The notes below the pieces were generated by a model. The model did not search any database. It was not told where the DNA came from and saw only the letters and a program-made list of their open reading frames with translations. Source: JADKCZ01 sp963786945 (GTDB lineage Bacteria; Myxococcota; Myxococcia; Myxococcales; Anaeromyxobacteraceae). From it: a stretch of DNA of 64,000 bases. The DNA is taken from positions 434,001 to 498,000 of the forward strand of contig CAWBAO010000006.1 of the NCBI GenBank assembly GCA_963786945.1, written 5' to 3'. Within the stretch, counting starts at the first letter, position 1. The number at the start of each line of letters is the position of its first letter. Both the position numbers and the translations under genes were made by a program. This document shows positions 30,629 to 41,935 of the stretch, piece by piece.

Positions 30629-30710
30629 GGTGGGCTGGGCGGGAGTCTACCGGCCGGCCGGCGACCGCCGATGGCTCGCGCGGATCTGGCTCCGTAAGCG
30701 CGCCTCGCAA

Positions 30711-30741
30711 TTGGACTTTCCCCCGCCCCATCCCCTACATT
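30711..30741 (+). promoter_or_regulatory. Possible promoter upstream of the first tyrosine-kinase gene
   Basis: TTGGAC at 30711-30716 and TACATT at 30736-30741, with a 19-base spacer that is slightly long. It lies in the divergent gap between the O-antigen ligase gene and the wzc-type gene, in an unusually AT-rich patch for this genome. Weak evidence. Confidence 0.3.
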
Positions 30742-30793
30742 CTCAATCCTTCATGACATGGGCGCCCGCCTCCCGGGCCGCCCCGGGAAACGG

Positions 30794-33068
30794 ATGCCCG
30801 AACAGCGGAGCAGCAAGCCCGAAGCCGGCAACCTCGTCTCGGAGGTCGCCGAGTCCATCGACCTGCACGCCTACTGGCGGACCATCGTCCGGCGCCGCTG
30901 GCTGGTCATCCCGTTCTTCCTGGCGGTGGTGCTGGTCACCGGCATCGTCACGCTGCGGCAGACGAAGATCTACGACGCCACCTGCACCATCATCATCGAC
31001 CTCGCCGCGCCCAAGGTGCTCGAGAAGGAGATCGGTGCAGGAGGTGGTGGAGTCGGGGTCCGGCAGCTTCTGGTACTCGAAGGAGTTCTACGAGACGCAG
31101 TACAAGGTGCTCACCAGCCGGACCGTGGCGCAGCGGGTGGTGGACAAGCTGCAGCTCGGCGCAGAACCTCAGGTTCCTCGGGCTCGACCAGGTGCAGGAC
31201 CCGGCCGAGCTGGAGAGGCGGAGGCCGAAGGCCGACCCGGCCTCCAGTCTTCCTCGGGAACCTCAAGGTGCAGCCGGTGAAGGACTCGCGCATCGTCCGG
31301 ATCACCTACGAGGACCGGGACCCGCAGCTGGCGGCGCAGATCGCCAACACCCTGGCCGAGTCCTACATCGCCGAGAACCTCTCGGTGAAGACGGTCACCA
31401 CGCAGAACGCCTCGGAGTGGCTGGAGGGGCAGCTGGTCGACCTGGAGAAGAAGCTGGACGCAGAGCGGCAAGGCGCTCTTCGACTTCAAGAAGGCGCACG
31501 ACATCGTGGCCACCAGCTGGGACGACCGGCAGTCGATGGTCACCCAGCGGCTCAACCAGATCAACGACGCGCTCACCCGGGCGCGGGTGCGGCGGGCCGA
31601 GCTGCAGGCGCGCAACGACGCCATCCAGGCGGTGGCCAAGTCCTTCGACAAGGCCGGCGCCGACGTCGAGGCGCTGCAGCCGGTGGCCAGCTCGATGGCC
31701 ATCCAGCAGATCAAGCTGCGCTACGTGGAGACGCGGGCCGAGTGCGCCGACCTGCGCAGCAAGTACGGCGACAACCACCCGCGGCTGGAGGCCTGCGAGA
31801 AGAAGCTGGAGGAGACGCGGCAGGGGCTGCGCGACGAGATCAAGACGGCGCTCAAGGCCGCCCGGCAGGAGTACCAGGAGGTGGTGAAGACCGAGCGGCA
31901 ACCTCCAGAAGCTGCTGACCGAGGCCAAGACCGACGCCTTCGGCCTCAACCAGTACGAGCGCGACTACCTGGAGCTGAAGCGGACCTACGACAACAACCA
32001 GCGGCTCTACGAGCTGGTGCTGAAGCGGCTCAAGGACACCGGGCGTGTCCGGCATGCTGCAGATCTCCAACGTGCGGATCCTGGACCGGGCCCGGCCGGC
32101 CGAGCGCGCCGGTGCGGCCGAACCTCGTCCGGAACATGGCGCTGGCGCTGCTGCATCGGCCTGCTGGGGGGCATCGGCCTGGCCTTCGGGGCCGAGGCGC
32201 TCGACCAGACCATCAGCAGCCAGCAGCAGATCGAGGAGCGGCTCGGGCTCACCTTCCTGGGGATCGTCCCGTCCATCGAGAAGGCGAAGGACGGCTGGCT
32301 GCAGGACCTCGTCGTCCACGACCAGCCCAAGTCGGCGGTGGCCGAGTGCCTGCGGGCGGTGCGCACCAACCTGCTCTTCATGTCGCCGGAGAAGCCGCTC
32401 AAGACCATCATGGTCACCTCCTCGGGCCCGCAGGAGGGCAAGACCACCACCGCCACCTCGCTGGCCATCACCATGGCCGGGAGCGGCGGCAGCGTGCTGC
32501 TGGTGGACGCCGACATGCGGCGCCCGCGGGTCCACCGGATCTTCGGGACTGGAGAACCGGGCCGGGCTGTCGTCGCTGATCCTGGGCGAGGGCACGCCTG
32601 GGCGCTGCCGTGCGGCGCACCCAGGTGCCCGGGCCTCGACGTGCTGCCCTGCGGGCCGGTGCCCCCCAACCCGGCCGAGCTGCTGCACACCGCGGCCTTC
32701 CAGCGGCTGCTCGCGGAGATGGCCCTGACCTACGACCGGGTCATCATCGACTCGCCGCCGGTGGGCGTGGTGGCCGATGCGGTGGTCATCGGCACCCAGG
32801 TGGACGGCGTGCTGGTGGTGCTCAGGGCCGGGAAGACGTCACGCGACGCGGCGCGGCAGGCGGTCAGGCAGCTGCAGGACGTCAACGCGCCGATCTTCGG
32901 CGCGGTGCTGAACGACCTGGACCTGCAGGACCAGAAGTACGGGCAGGTGCTGAATGACCTAAATTTGAAAAGCCAGCATACGCGCACTATGGTCTATACC
33001 ACCGTTACGGATATGACGAAGATAGCGGTTCCTCAAGCGCAGCGAAATACCAGCGGCTCCGTGGATAG
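30794..33068 (+). CDS. wzc: Polysaccharide co-polymerase/tyrosine autokinase 1 (Wzc-type; many frameshifts)
   Basis: N-terminal Wzz domain with a first membrane helix (RRRWLVIPFFLAVVLVTGIV), a long periplasmic coiled region (NASEWLEGQLVDLEKKLD; MVTQRLNQINDALTRARV; YERDYLELKRTYDNNQRLYE), a second helix (LLGGIGLAFGAEALD), then the BY-kinase: Walker A SSGPQEGKTTTAT, Walker A' VLLVDADMRRPRVH and VIIDSPPVGVVADA. A tyrosine-rich tail (YAHYGLYHRYGY) appears only when the frame is shifted near 32957, ending at TAG 33066-33068. Frames change near 31035, 31160, 31240, 31465, 31900, 32045, 32105, 32155 and 32550. It controls chain length and export of the polymer. Confidence 0.88.
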
Positions 33069-33277
33069 GAGACAGTTGAGCCCCATGCAGAGGGAAGCGA
33101 GAGACGCCGGTCGACGCGGGTAACCGCCCAAGCCGCGTTCATTCCCAACGCTAACAGCGCCAGACCTAGCCGCCTGAGTGGCAATGCGGCGATTCACTCC
33201 CCCAGCCTACGACATAAGACACACAAAGCAATCAAGCGTTCAGGAACCAACGCACCTAGGGCAAGGACCATCAATAC

Positions 33278-34640
33278 GTGGCAGATGCCGAGTTGCAGAA
33301 CCATGGTATGGTGTCGCCAAGAAGGCGACAGCTACCTCCAGCGCCAGCTTCCATTGTACTGGTGGTCCTCTGCGTATTGCTGGGTTGGGCGCTCCTGAAT
33401 GCCGCCGATCTTGACGGGGAAATGCTGGCATTAGTGGCGTCTATTGGCACAGCCTCGATTGCATGGACAGTACTTCGATGGCTCTGGCGTTGCGACTTGT
33501 GGGCCGGGTCGCTAATACGACCAGTGGAAGCCATACTCGCCACCAAGGTGGTGATCGGAGTCCTTCACTTCTACTTGGTCTTTGCCCCAGCAGCAGGAAT
33601 TCGTAGTGCGTCGGGTCTTCAGAACGCAGACCTAGCCGGGGACCTTCCTCCGATCGACCTAGCGGCACGCATATTCATGTCCTGAAAGGGCAACGAGTGG
33701 TCTTGCCTATGCAGTCGGCGGCGAGTACTACCGCGGCATCAACAATCCAGGCGTGGGGGTAGCCTATGGCCTCCTGTATGATGCCTTTGGACCGTATGCG
33801 ACGAGCAATACCTTGGAATGCCTTCGCTATGGGTTTGTCGGCCGTCTTGGCGGCGCTCGGCCGCCTCCTGAGTGTGCCAGACAGGGACATCAAGTTGTCC
33901 GCACTGTTGACAATCCTGTTGCCTGACTTTTGTCGCGCCACCACTGTATCGCGACCAATTTCTCGTCCTGCTGTTATCACTAACGGCCTATACCGCCTTT
34001 GATGTGCTGCACGCCTGGAGATTGGTGGATATCTTGGGACTGACCTCTACAGTACTCCTTGGCTCGCTGAGGGGCCCACTGGCGGCCTTGCCGCCGATGG
34101 CGCTCGCCGTCGGGGCACTGTCGCCAATCCTTCAGCGGCGACAATCAAAGGTCTTGATTTGTGCGCCCTAGCCGCGACAGCGATAGCGGTCGGACTCGCT
34201 GTGCCGTCCGAATGGATTGCAGAAGTGAGCTCTCGGATTGCGGATAACAGTTCAAGAAGTCTGATTTCAGTTCGGGTAGAGGGGTTGCTGGGGTCCGGCT
34301 TGATGCAGATAGAGCGCTGCTGCTCTTGCTTACTCCGATGCCTTGGACTCAAGAGGCGCCAGCATGGCTGATGACGCACCAAGTATTCGACTATGCGGAA
34401 ACCATGGTCTCACTGACGGTCATCTATGCCATAGCCGCGAACCCTCTCCTTCTCATTCGCGATAAGGTCCGTGCACCTGTGTCAGTTCTGGCGTTGATGA
34501 CCTTCTTTCTGCCGCTCTTCGCGGAGGAGCAACATCAGCGCGATCCACAGATTGCCTTGCCATTGATGATATTTGGAGGCGCTAGCCTGGTGCGCGCCTA
34601 CTGGAAAGAAGCATCGGTTGCAGCCACCGGCACCCGCTCT
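33278..34640 (+). CDS. Putative polysaccharide polymerase-like multi-pass membrane protein (frames broken)
   Basis: Hydrophobic segments run through successive frames: IVLVVLCVLLGWALLNAADL, VVIGVLHFYLVFAP, then YYRGINNPGVGVAYGLLYD with AFGPYATSN, NAFAMGLSAVLAALGRLL, YRDQFLVLLLSLTAYTAFDV, LAALPPMALAVGALSP and VFDYAETMVSLTVIYAIAAN. The order (periplasmic loop with a GVGVAYGLLYDAFGPY motif, then many helices) resembles Wzy/EpsG-like membrane proteins next to flippases, but no diagnostic residue is conserved strongly enough to name it. GTG 33278 or ATG 33308 may start it; the end is uncertain. GC is much lower than in flanking regions. Confidence 0.55.
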
Positions 34641-35146
34641 CGCGCACGCTGTTCTGTGGTTTTGGGCGTAGCAAGTGCCTTGCTGGGACCGAATCGGGGG
34701 GTGCAAACCGTGACACCTGCTTGGCCTCCTAAAGCCCAAGCACTCAGCCGAGACCCCCAATTCACGTGCCTCGCTGAATGCTGGCAGGCCTCTGGCCCAC
34801 CACATGTGGACGCAAAGTCTCAAAGGTTCGAAGAGACTGAAGGCGCCTTCGCCAGAAGAGACTTTGAAGAGTCAGGCAGCAAGATTCGCGGGACTACGCG
34901 TGAAGGCATAGGCTCCGGAGCACTCGCTGTGCCAACGATCCAGGAGACACCGGTCTTCTTTGCCTGCCTAAAGACCATGCGCTTGATCAAGCAGGTGCCG
35001 TCGGGGCTGAGAAGACAGTGAAGCGTGCCGGGGATCGGGTAGACAGCGTGGTGAAAGGCGATACGGGAGAAGGAGGCGAAGTCGTGCCGACGTGCTCAAG
35101 AGCATTCCGCCGGATGTGAAGAGACTCTACGAAAGGTGAGCAGCGT
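34641..35146 (+). other. Stretch without an assignable gene
   Basis: About 500 bases between the polymerase-like gene and the fucosyltransferase. Short coding-like pieces occur in several frames on the plus strand, for example RPLAHHMWTQSLKGSKRLK near 34790-34850 and, just before the next gene, DVLKSIPPDVKRLYER with a TGA at 35137-35139. They may be the tail of the polymerase or a small gene broken by indels. I recognise no family, transposase or RNA here. Confidence 0.4.
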
Positions 35147-36051
35147 ATGAGCAGGGAGAGAAAGGTGGTCGCACGTATACGAGGAGGTTTGGGCAATCAG
35201 CTCTTCTGTTATGCCGCGGCAAGGCGCTTGGCGCTGGCTAACGACGCGGAGTTAGTGATCGACGACGTTACCGGGTTTGTACGCGACAGCCAGTATCGTA
35301 GGCAATATGCTCTGGACAAATTCCCCTTGCGGGTCCGGAAGGCGTCCCCAGCTGAACGTCTTGAACCACTCGAAAGAGTGCGGCGTGCCGCAATGAAGCT
35401 GCTGTCACGCGGGCTTCCGTTTCACAAGCGACCATATATAGAGCAGGAATCTCTCGACTTTGACCCGAGACTCCTGACCCTCAAGATTCAAGGCGTTGTC
35501 TATCTTGACGGCCTGTGGCAAAGCGAAAGCTACTTCAAGGACATAGAAGACACCATTCGCCAGACGATCTCCGCTCAGGCCCCCCCCCCGACTCAGAGAA
35601 CAAATGGTTGGCCGAGTTGATTCGTAGCAATGTGTCCGTCGCGCTTCACGTGAGATGGTTTGAATACGCCCGGTACAGCGGGCGAAAATAACCTATCCGT
35701 CGAGTATTACCTGATGAGCCATGAAAACCATTGAGGCCAAGGCTTCACCGTCTCGGTTTGTGTTGTTCTCGGACAATACTGAAGCTGCTCAAGCGATGCT
35801 TGGCATTCCGTCTAGGAGATTGGTGGTGCCCTCGAAGCATAACAGGGACGCAACCGCGTATGCCGATATGTGGCTGATGGCCCAGTGTCGACATTTCATC
35901 ACTGCCAACAGCACATTTAGCTGGTGGGGAGCCTGGCTTTGGGTAATTCCCGAGAAGGTCATTGTTTGCCCCGGGATATTTTCCTGACGTCCCGGACGTT
36001 GACCGCATGGAACTTCCCTGACAGATCCCTGCCCATTGGATCAAGGTGTAG
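35147..36051 (+). CDS. GT11 alpha-1,2-fucosyltransferase-like (frameshifted)
   Basis: Transfers L-fucose from GDP-fucose. The N-terminus has the GT11 motif RGGLGNQLFCYAAARRLA; further on are YLDGLWQSESYF, VALHVRWFEY (in another frame), FVLFSDNTEAAQAML and HFITANSTFSWWGAWL. After frame changes near 35585, 35670-35715 and 35980 the protein ends IPAHWIKV at TAG 36049-36051, as homologues do. About 300 residues. The GDP-fucose donor is made by gmd and fcl in this locus, which supports the call. Confidence 0.85.
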
Positions 36052-36089
36052 TCGACGGGCAATCGATGAAAGAGGTCAGCGGGACCGCG

Positions 36090-37457
36090 ATGAAAAGCAT
36101 GGGCTTTTGGGTTCGTACCCACGGACGGACGTACCTGTGGGTAGGGCGCCAGCACCTCGAGCCGAACGCACTCAGCGCCTTCTTCGAGAGGGATTCTGGG
36201 TAATCGCAGGTCAGACCTCGGCCGGAATCCGGCTCGTTGATTGGCGTCAGGCTGCTCACGGGTTCCTCGAACCTGGTGCCTACGGAGAACTTGCGCTGGG
36301 CATGACCCTCACAACACTGATCGGACAAGTTGCCTTTGGACCCCTAAGTAACAGGGCGCTACGAGGCTCTACGCGCCTGCGCAAAACAAAGGCGAACTCG
36401 CTGGACTCTTCGCGGCGGTCCACTGGCTGGTTGTCGTGATGTCTCTGCTTGTGGTTGGAGCCGCAGTGCTGGCGGGGATCTTCCTCTACTTCGCGGACAT
36501 GTCGCAATGGGTCGCCATTGCCTCTGCAGGCCTGATGTTCTCGGTTCTGAGTGGGTGGAACTCCGTGCTGAACGGGATCCAGAATGCTGCCCGACAGCGA
36601 GTCGTCGTGGCGTTCCACCAAGGAGTTGAGCCGTGGGCGAGGTTCCTGCTAGCGGCCATGATGATCCAGGGTCTTGGTAGAAACAGCTTTGCTGCAATGT
36701 CCGGGTATTGTGTGGCGACGGCGGGGCTTGTTTATCTCATCAGCCAGAAACTGGGGTTGGGAGCGAATCCGGGCTTGGGTACCCACGTCGGATGGTGAAG
36801 CCGCATCTGGAGCTATTCGTGGCCGTTTGCCGCGTGGGTAGTTTTTACATGGGCGCAACTAGCTCTGACAGGTGGGCGCTAGGCCTGTTCGGATCAGTAG
36901 AGGACGTGGGCCTATATGCAGCCCTATTTCAGATAGGATACTATCCAATGTCAGCAGCCACTGGGATGGCGGCACAGTTGCTTTCGCCCATCTTCTTTCA
37001 GCGGGCAGGAGACGGAACAGATAGCGGGCGAATGGCGGAAATAGAGCGCTTGGCGTGGCGGCTCACCGTCATGTCCTTGGCGCTTACTGGGTTCGCATGC
37101 CGATCGGCCCTGATGTTTCACCAACTTGTGTTTTAACTCCTTGTTTCCAGCAACTACGCCAAGGTGTCGTACTTGCTCCCCTGGGATGCTCTTGGCCGGC
37201 GGTCTCTTCGCGGCCGCTCAGGCTTTAACGCTTAACCTCATGAGCCGCGGACGCACAGACCTCTTGCTCCGTGCCAGGAGATAGCTACGGCGTTACTCGG
37301 GACGGGGTGCAATATGTTCGGAGCCTACTACTTGGGGGTTGAGGGAATTGTTGCCTCGGCGGTGACGTTCTCGGCGACCTATTTCTTGTGGGTGGCTGTC
37401 ATTACCAGACAAGAAGGTCAAACGGGTCCTCGGACAACCCCGACACCGGCGCAGTAA
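36090..37457 (+). CDS. wzx: Wzx-type polysaccharide flippase (frameshifted)
   Basis: A MATE/MOP-superfamily membrane protein that flips lipid-linked repeat units. Joined frames give FWVIAGQTSAGIRLV, FLEPGAYGELALGMTLTTLI, HWLVVVMSLLVVGAAVLAGI, ASAGLMFSVLSGWNSVLNGI, DRWALGLFGSVEDVGLYAAL and YYLGVEGIVASAVTFSATYF, the alternating helix pattern and the GxYxxxxxxxQ-like segment of Wzx proteins. At least six frame changes occur. Start ATG 36090 and stop TAA 37455-37457 are the best fits. It lies among glycosyltransferases, as expected. Confidence 0.78.
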
Positions 37458-37490
37458 TGGAAGAGCAATAGCAAAGATGGCGGCGCCGAT

Positions 37491-38472
37491 ATGAAGCCCG
37501 AAGTCAGCGGTGATAATGCCCGTTTATAATGGGGCGCAGTTCTTGGAGGAGGCTGTGACCAGCATTTTGGTCCAGACCTTCAGGGACTTCGAGTTCATCG
37601 TGGTCGACGACGGGTCAACTGACCAGACGCCGGAAGTGCTGGGGCGCCTGGCGTCGCGAGACAAAAGACTCCGAGTAATAGTCCAGCCAAACGCCGGAAT
37701 CGTCATGGCCCTTAATCGCGCCATTGATGAAGCTTCCGGAACCTGGATAGCGCGGATGGATTCCGATGATGTATCGCTACCCGACCGGCTTAAGCGACAA
37801 TATGGCGAAGCAATAGCAGACCCAGATGTTGCCGTCTTGGGAGGGGACTGCATCCTGATTGACGAAGGGGGCCGCCGCTTCGGAATGAAGAGGTTTCCGT
37901 CGAAAAGAGGCGGTGTGTTGCGAAGCTTGGAAGGCGGGGGAGTGGGGATTGCACACCCTACGGCGTTCATCAGAAAGAAGTATCTCGACGCAGCGGGTGG
38001 CTACCGAGAGCGCTTCAGGCATGCTGAGGACACCGACCTCTGGCTGCGCCTAGCAGAAATGGGCGACATTCGATCAATCGGTGCCGTGGTGCTACTTCTC
38101 AGGAAGCACGACTCAAACGTGTCCCTGCTCTCGGGCGGTGCATCTCAGCGACGGAGCAGTCACGCTGCACGGGGTGTGCCATTTCCGACGGGCGATGGGC
38201 CTACCAGATCCTTCACCCAGCGGGTACTGAGAATGGCTCAAGTTCGTAACTGGCTCGAAGGCCGCCTGGTTCGAATAGAAGAGCAGGACATCTGGCTTAG
38301 TCGAGCACGGTTAGTAGCCTCCGGTGGTGCTCGACACAGAGCTACGGAACTCCTAAACCCAGTAGCGGTTACGGCACTCTGCCGCTACGTGCGACTCAAG
38401 TTGCGTATTGATGAGAACCGGACAAGCGGCTCGCTGCTGAGGTTGACGCCAACACTTCGCCGGGGTCAATGA
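37491..38472 (+). CDS. GT2 family glycosyltransferase
   Basis: About 326 residues with a GT-A fold: VSVIMPVYNGAQFLEEAVTS, FIVVDDGSTDQTPEVL, NAGIVMALNRAIDEASG, IARMDSDDVSLPDRL (the DxD) and HAEDTDLWLRLAEMG (the ED motif). One extra base near 37510 breaks the start; removing it gives MKPEVSVIMPVYN from ATG 37491. Sugar and acceptor unknown. The 265 bases after it hold no recognisable gene. Confidence 0.85.
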
Positions 38473-38736
38473 ACGTGCGGCCGACCTGCCAGCCGACGCA
38501 GGAGGAGTCACTCGAAGTCGTAAATAGTGCACTTTGCGGGGAGTCCCCGAAGGCTTCGGACCACTGGAATCGGTAGGCATAAGCATCACCTGGGGTCTCC
38601 TCACCGCTCAGTGGGCAGGCAGCGAAACGCTTCGACCCGACTGCCCAAAGTCAGACCAGTCGTTCGCCTGACCCAACGACTGGCGCTGGCACCCTTCCGG
38701 GCAGACGCTGAAGACGCTCGGGCAACGAGGCCGGCC

Positions 38737-39969
38737 GTGCGCATCCTGATCGTCACGGAGCACTTCTGGCCCGAGGAATTCCGGATAAACGATGTTGCCT
38801 TCGGATTGGTCCAGCGTGGCTACTGGGTCGAGGTTCTCACGGCGATCGGCAAACTACCCTGTGGGCCAGTACTTCGCCGGGTACCGACCCTGGGGTCCGT
38901 TCGCCAGGGTTACCGCGGCGTCGTGATTCGCCGAGTCCCAGCCTACCCCAGGGGTGCCGGAAAGCCGTGGCAAGTCTACTCAACTACGCATCATTCGCCT
39001 TCATGGCGGCGTGGCAGACTTCTCCTAACGAGAAGCCGCTGGGACGCGGTCCTAGTCTTCCAGCCGACGCCGGTAACCACAATTCTTCCTGCGCTCGTGG
39101 TTCGCTCCAGAGGCTTGTACCCGTCGTGACGTGGGTTCGGACCTGTGGCCCGAGACCCTGGAGTCAACCGGAGTGATCAGGTCTCCCGCGCTCCTTCGGG
39201 TTGGTCGGGGGCTTTCTCTCCGGTGGCTATATCGACGTTGCGATCGCCTCCTTGGACAGAGCCCGGCCTACGCATCGCGCTTCCTGGGCATGGGAATCCC
39301 CAGAAATCGATGCGGACTACAGCCAGAACTGGGCCGCGGAGAATCTGGAGCAGCCTCCAGCGCCGGGAGGGCGCGGTACCCCCACCCTGGGGCGACGCCT
39401 TCACCGTGATGTTCGCCGGCAATCTCGGACGCGTGCAGGCGCTCGACACAGTTCTCGACGCAGTGGAGATGGCCCACCGAAGCGTACCGTGTGTCTGGGT
39501 CTTCATCGGCGACGGGACCCTGCAGACCGTGGTTGAAGGAAGAGGTGGAGCGTCGCGGGATGGAACACTACGTTCAACTGGTCGGTCCGCGCCCTGCGGA
39601 GGAGATGCCGGCGTGGTTCTCGCGGGCTTCGGTCATGCTCGTCAGCCTCAAGCGAGACCCTGCCTTTGCCATGACGATCCCGAGCAAGCTGCAGACCTAT
39701 CTCGCGGCAGGCAAGCCGGTCGTCGGCTCGCTTGACGGGGAGGGAGCCCGCATCATGAGGAATCCGGGGGCCGGGCCTGGCTGCCCCCGCCGGAGATGCG
39801 CATGGCCTGGCAGAGAGCCGTGCATCCGGATGGCCGAGCTCGCATCGGATGAACGGAAAGCGATGGGCGAGCGAGGGCGTGCGTACTATCGTGCCCAATT
39901 TCGCGCGTGATCACTGCCTCGACCTGTTCGAGCGAGGAACTCGAGGACGCCGTGAAGGGAAGGCAATGA
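38737..39969 (+). CDS. GT4 glycosyltransferase, WbuB-like (frameshifted)
   Basis: Joined frames read VRILIVTEHFWPEEFRINDV, GYRGVVIRRVPAYPRGAGK, WDAVLVFQPTPVTTILPALV, SPAYASRFLGMGIP, VMFAGNLGRVQALDTVLDA, LVGPRPAEEMPAWFSRASVM and TIPSKLQTYLAAGKPVVGSL, the WbuB/GT4 pattern. WbuB homologues are associated with transfer of 6-deoxy-HexNAc sugars, and the next three genes make such a donor. Start GTG 38737; the stop at 39967-39969 overlaps the next ATG after one insertion in CERELEDAVKGRQ is undone. At least six indels. Confidence 0.78.
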
Positions 39970-40841
39970 TGGAGTCCTCATCTTCGGCGGCGACGGCATG
40001 CTGGGTCACCAGCTCGTCCGATCCTGGAGTGACCGCCACGAGGTCTGGGCCACCCTCCGCCTGGACCGATCGGCGCTACGCCTCGGGAGGCAGGTTCCAT
40101 CCGACCCGCACGCTGTTCGGGGTCGACTGCCGGCGTAACTCGGACCTGGTCGCCGCTGTGGGCCAGGTTCTCCCGGATGTCGTCGTCAACGCGGTCGGGA
40201 TCGTGAAGCAGCGGCCGTCCTCCAGGGAGAGCATTCCCAGCATCGAGTTGAATGCCCTGCTTCCGCATCGCCTGGCCGAGATCTGCCGCGCGGCTCGCGC
40301 ACGCCTGGTCCACGTCAGCACCGACTGCGTGTTCTCGGGCAGGAAGGGCAACTACCGGGAGACGGACGAACCCCATCCGGTCGATCTCTACGGCCGGACC
40401 AGTACCTGGGCGAGCTTCACGATTCGCACTGCCTGACGCTTGCGCACCTCGATCATCGGACTGGAGCTGGGCCGCGTGTCGGGGCTCGTGGAATGGTTCC
40501 TGGCCCAGCGCGGCGAGATCAAGGGGTTCCGCAGGGCCATCTACTCGGGCCTCACCACCGCGGAGCTGGCGCGGGCGCTGGAGCACCTCCTCCTTCACGA
40601 CCAAGGTCTCTCCGGGCTCTGGCACCTGTCGTCGCGGCCGACGAGCAAGTTCGACCTCCTCCGGTCCCTGGCGGCGAGTCTCGGCCGAGGTGATATCGTC
40701 ATCCGGCCGGACGACGACTTTGTTTGCGACAGAAGCCTGAACAGCGACGCAATCCAGGCGCGGACGACCTACCGGGTGCCGAGCTGGAGCCAGATGCTCG
40801 AGGAGCTTGCAGCGCAGGTTCGAGACAGGACGGTGGCGTGA
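39966..40841 (+). CDS. RmlD-like nucleotide-sugar 4-reductase (frameshifted)
   Basis: About 290 residues of the dTDP-4-dehydrorhamnose-reductase family: VLIFGGDGMLGHQLVRSW (NAD(P) loop), VVVNAVGIVKQRPS, RLVHVSTDCVFSGRKGNY, VDLYGRT with the Tyr-x3-Lys region, LRTSIIGLELGR and SGLWHLSSRPTSKFDLL. It is shorter than CapF/FnlB and lacks a cupin domain, so it fits WbvR-type enzymes of the UDP-N-acetyl-L-quinovosamine route better than the L-FucNAc route (from family knowledge). It overlaps the next gene as GTGA. At least three indels. Confidence 0.75.
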
Positions 40842-41901
40842 TTTTCGACGGCAAGAATGTGCTGATCACGGGCGGCACGGGTCACTCGGGAAGACCCTGG
40901 TGAGGCGCATTCTCGCCGGCGAGGCCGGGGTGCCCAGCCACCTGGAGATCCTCTCCCGGGACGAAGCCAAGCAGCACGCGATGCGCATCGCCTACCTGGA
41001 GGGCGGATCACCACCGACGAGGTCATCTACTCCAACTTCAAGCGAACCCTGTCGTTCCGGATCGGGGATGTCAGGAGCTACTCGGACGTCTGTGCCGCCG
41101 TGCGAGGCAAGGACATCGTGATCAACGCGGCCGCACTGAAACAGGTGCCGACCTGTGAGTACTTTCCCGAGCAGGCCCTCCTGACCAACTGTGGGGCGCG
41201 GCGAACATCGTGAGGGCCATGCGGGAGCACGCATTCCCGGTCCAGACCGTCGTCGGCATCAGCACCGACAAGGCCTGCAAGCCGGTCAACGTGATGGGCA
41301 TGACCAAGGCGCTGCAGGAGCGGATTTTCACGTCGGCCAACGTCTACCTTCGCGGGACGAGGTTGATTGCGTGCGCTACGGAAACGTGCTGGCCTCGCGG
41401 GGTTCCGTGATCCCCCTGTTCCACGAACAGATCGCCCATGGCGGCCCGGTGACGCTGACCGTCCCCGAGATGACCCGATTTCTCCTCAGCCTGGACCAGG
41501 CGGTGGACACGGTATTCGCCGCCATTCGCGAGGCACGCCCGGGCGAGACCTACGTCCCGGATGCCCGGCGGCCACGGTCGAGAACATTGCCAGGGCATTG
41601 ATCGGCAAGCGGCGCATCAGACGATCGTGATCACGGCATCCGGCCTGGCGAAAAGATGCACGAGATCATGGTTTCGGAAGAGGAGTGCCATCGCACGGTT
41701 CGCCGGGGGGCCTATTTCGCCATCCGCCCATGCTGCCGGAGTTGATCTAGGAGGAAGAACGGGCGCAGAGCCGGTGGCCCTGGCCAAGGAATTCAGCTCG
41801 GCCGACACCGTCCTCGGCCTGGCGGGGACCGTCCGGCTGCTCGAGCAGGCAGCGGCTGATGGTGACCGGCCAGCCAGGAGGGCACGAGTTACTGCGCCTG
41901 A
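40838..41901 (+). CDS. UDP-GlcNAc 4,6-dehydratase/5-epimerase, CapE/FnlA/WbvB type (frameshifted)
   Basis: First enzyme to UDP-6-deoxy-L-HexNAc sugars. Motifs: IFDGKNVLITGGTGSLGKTL, EILSRDEAKQHAMR, FRIGDVRSYSDV, VINAAALKQVPTCEYFP (the family's modified catalytic AALKQVP), GISTDKACKPVNVMGMTKA and RYGNVLASRGSVIPLFHEQI, then PGEKMHEIMVSEEE. Several indels; an in-frame TAG at 41748-41750 is probably an artefact because KEFSSADTVLGLAGTVRLLE, typical of the C-terminus, continues beyond it. Start GTG 40838; end approximate. Confidence 0.85.
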
Positions 41902-41935
41902 AGCCATGGCCACGACGACCGAGCGGACGAAGCGC

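Noticed and set aside
33069..35146. Insertion sequence or transposase at the island border
   Set aside because: I searched both strands by eye for DDE or HUH motifs and terminal repeats and saw none; the coding-like pieces are membrane-protein or unassigned fragments.
41748..41750. TAG as the end of the CapE-like dehydratase
   Set aside because: The family C-terminus (SSADTVLGLAGTVRLLE) follows beyond it, so the stop is more likely produced by an indel.
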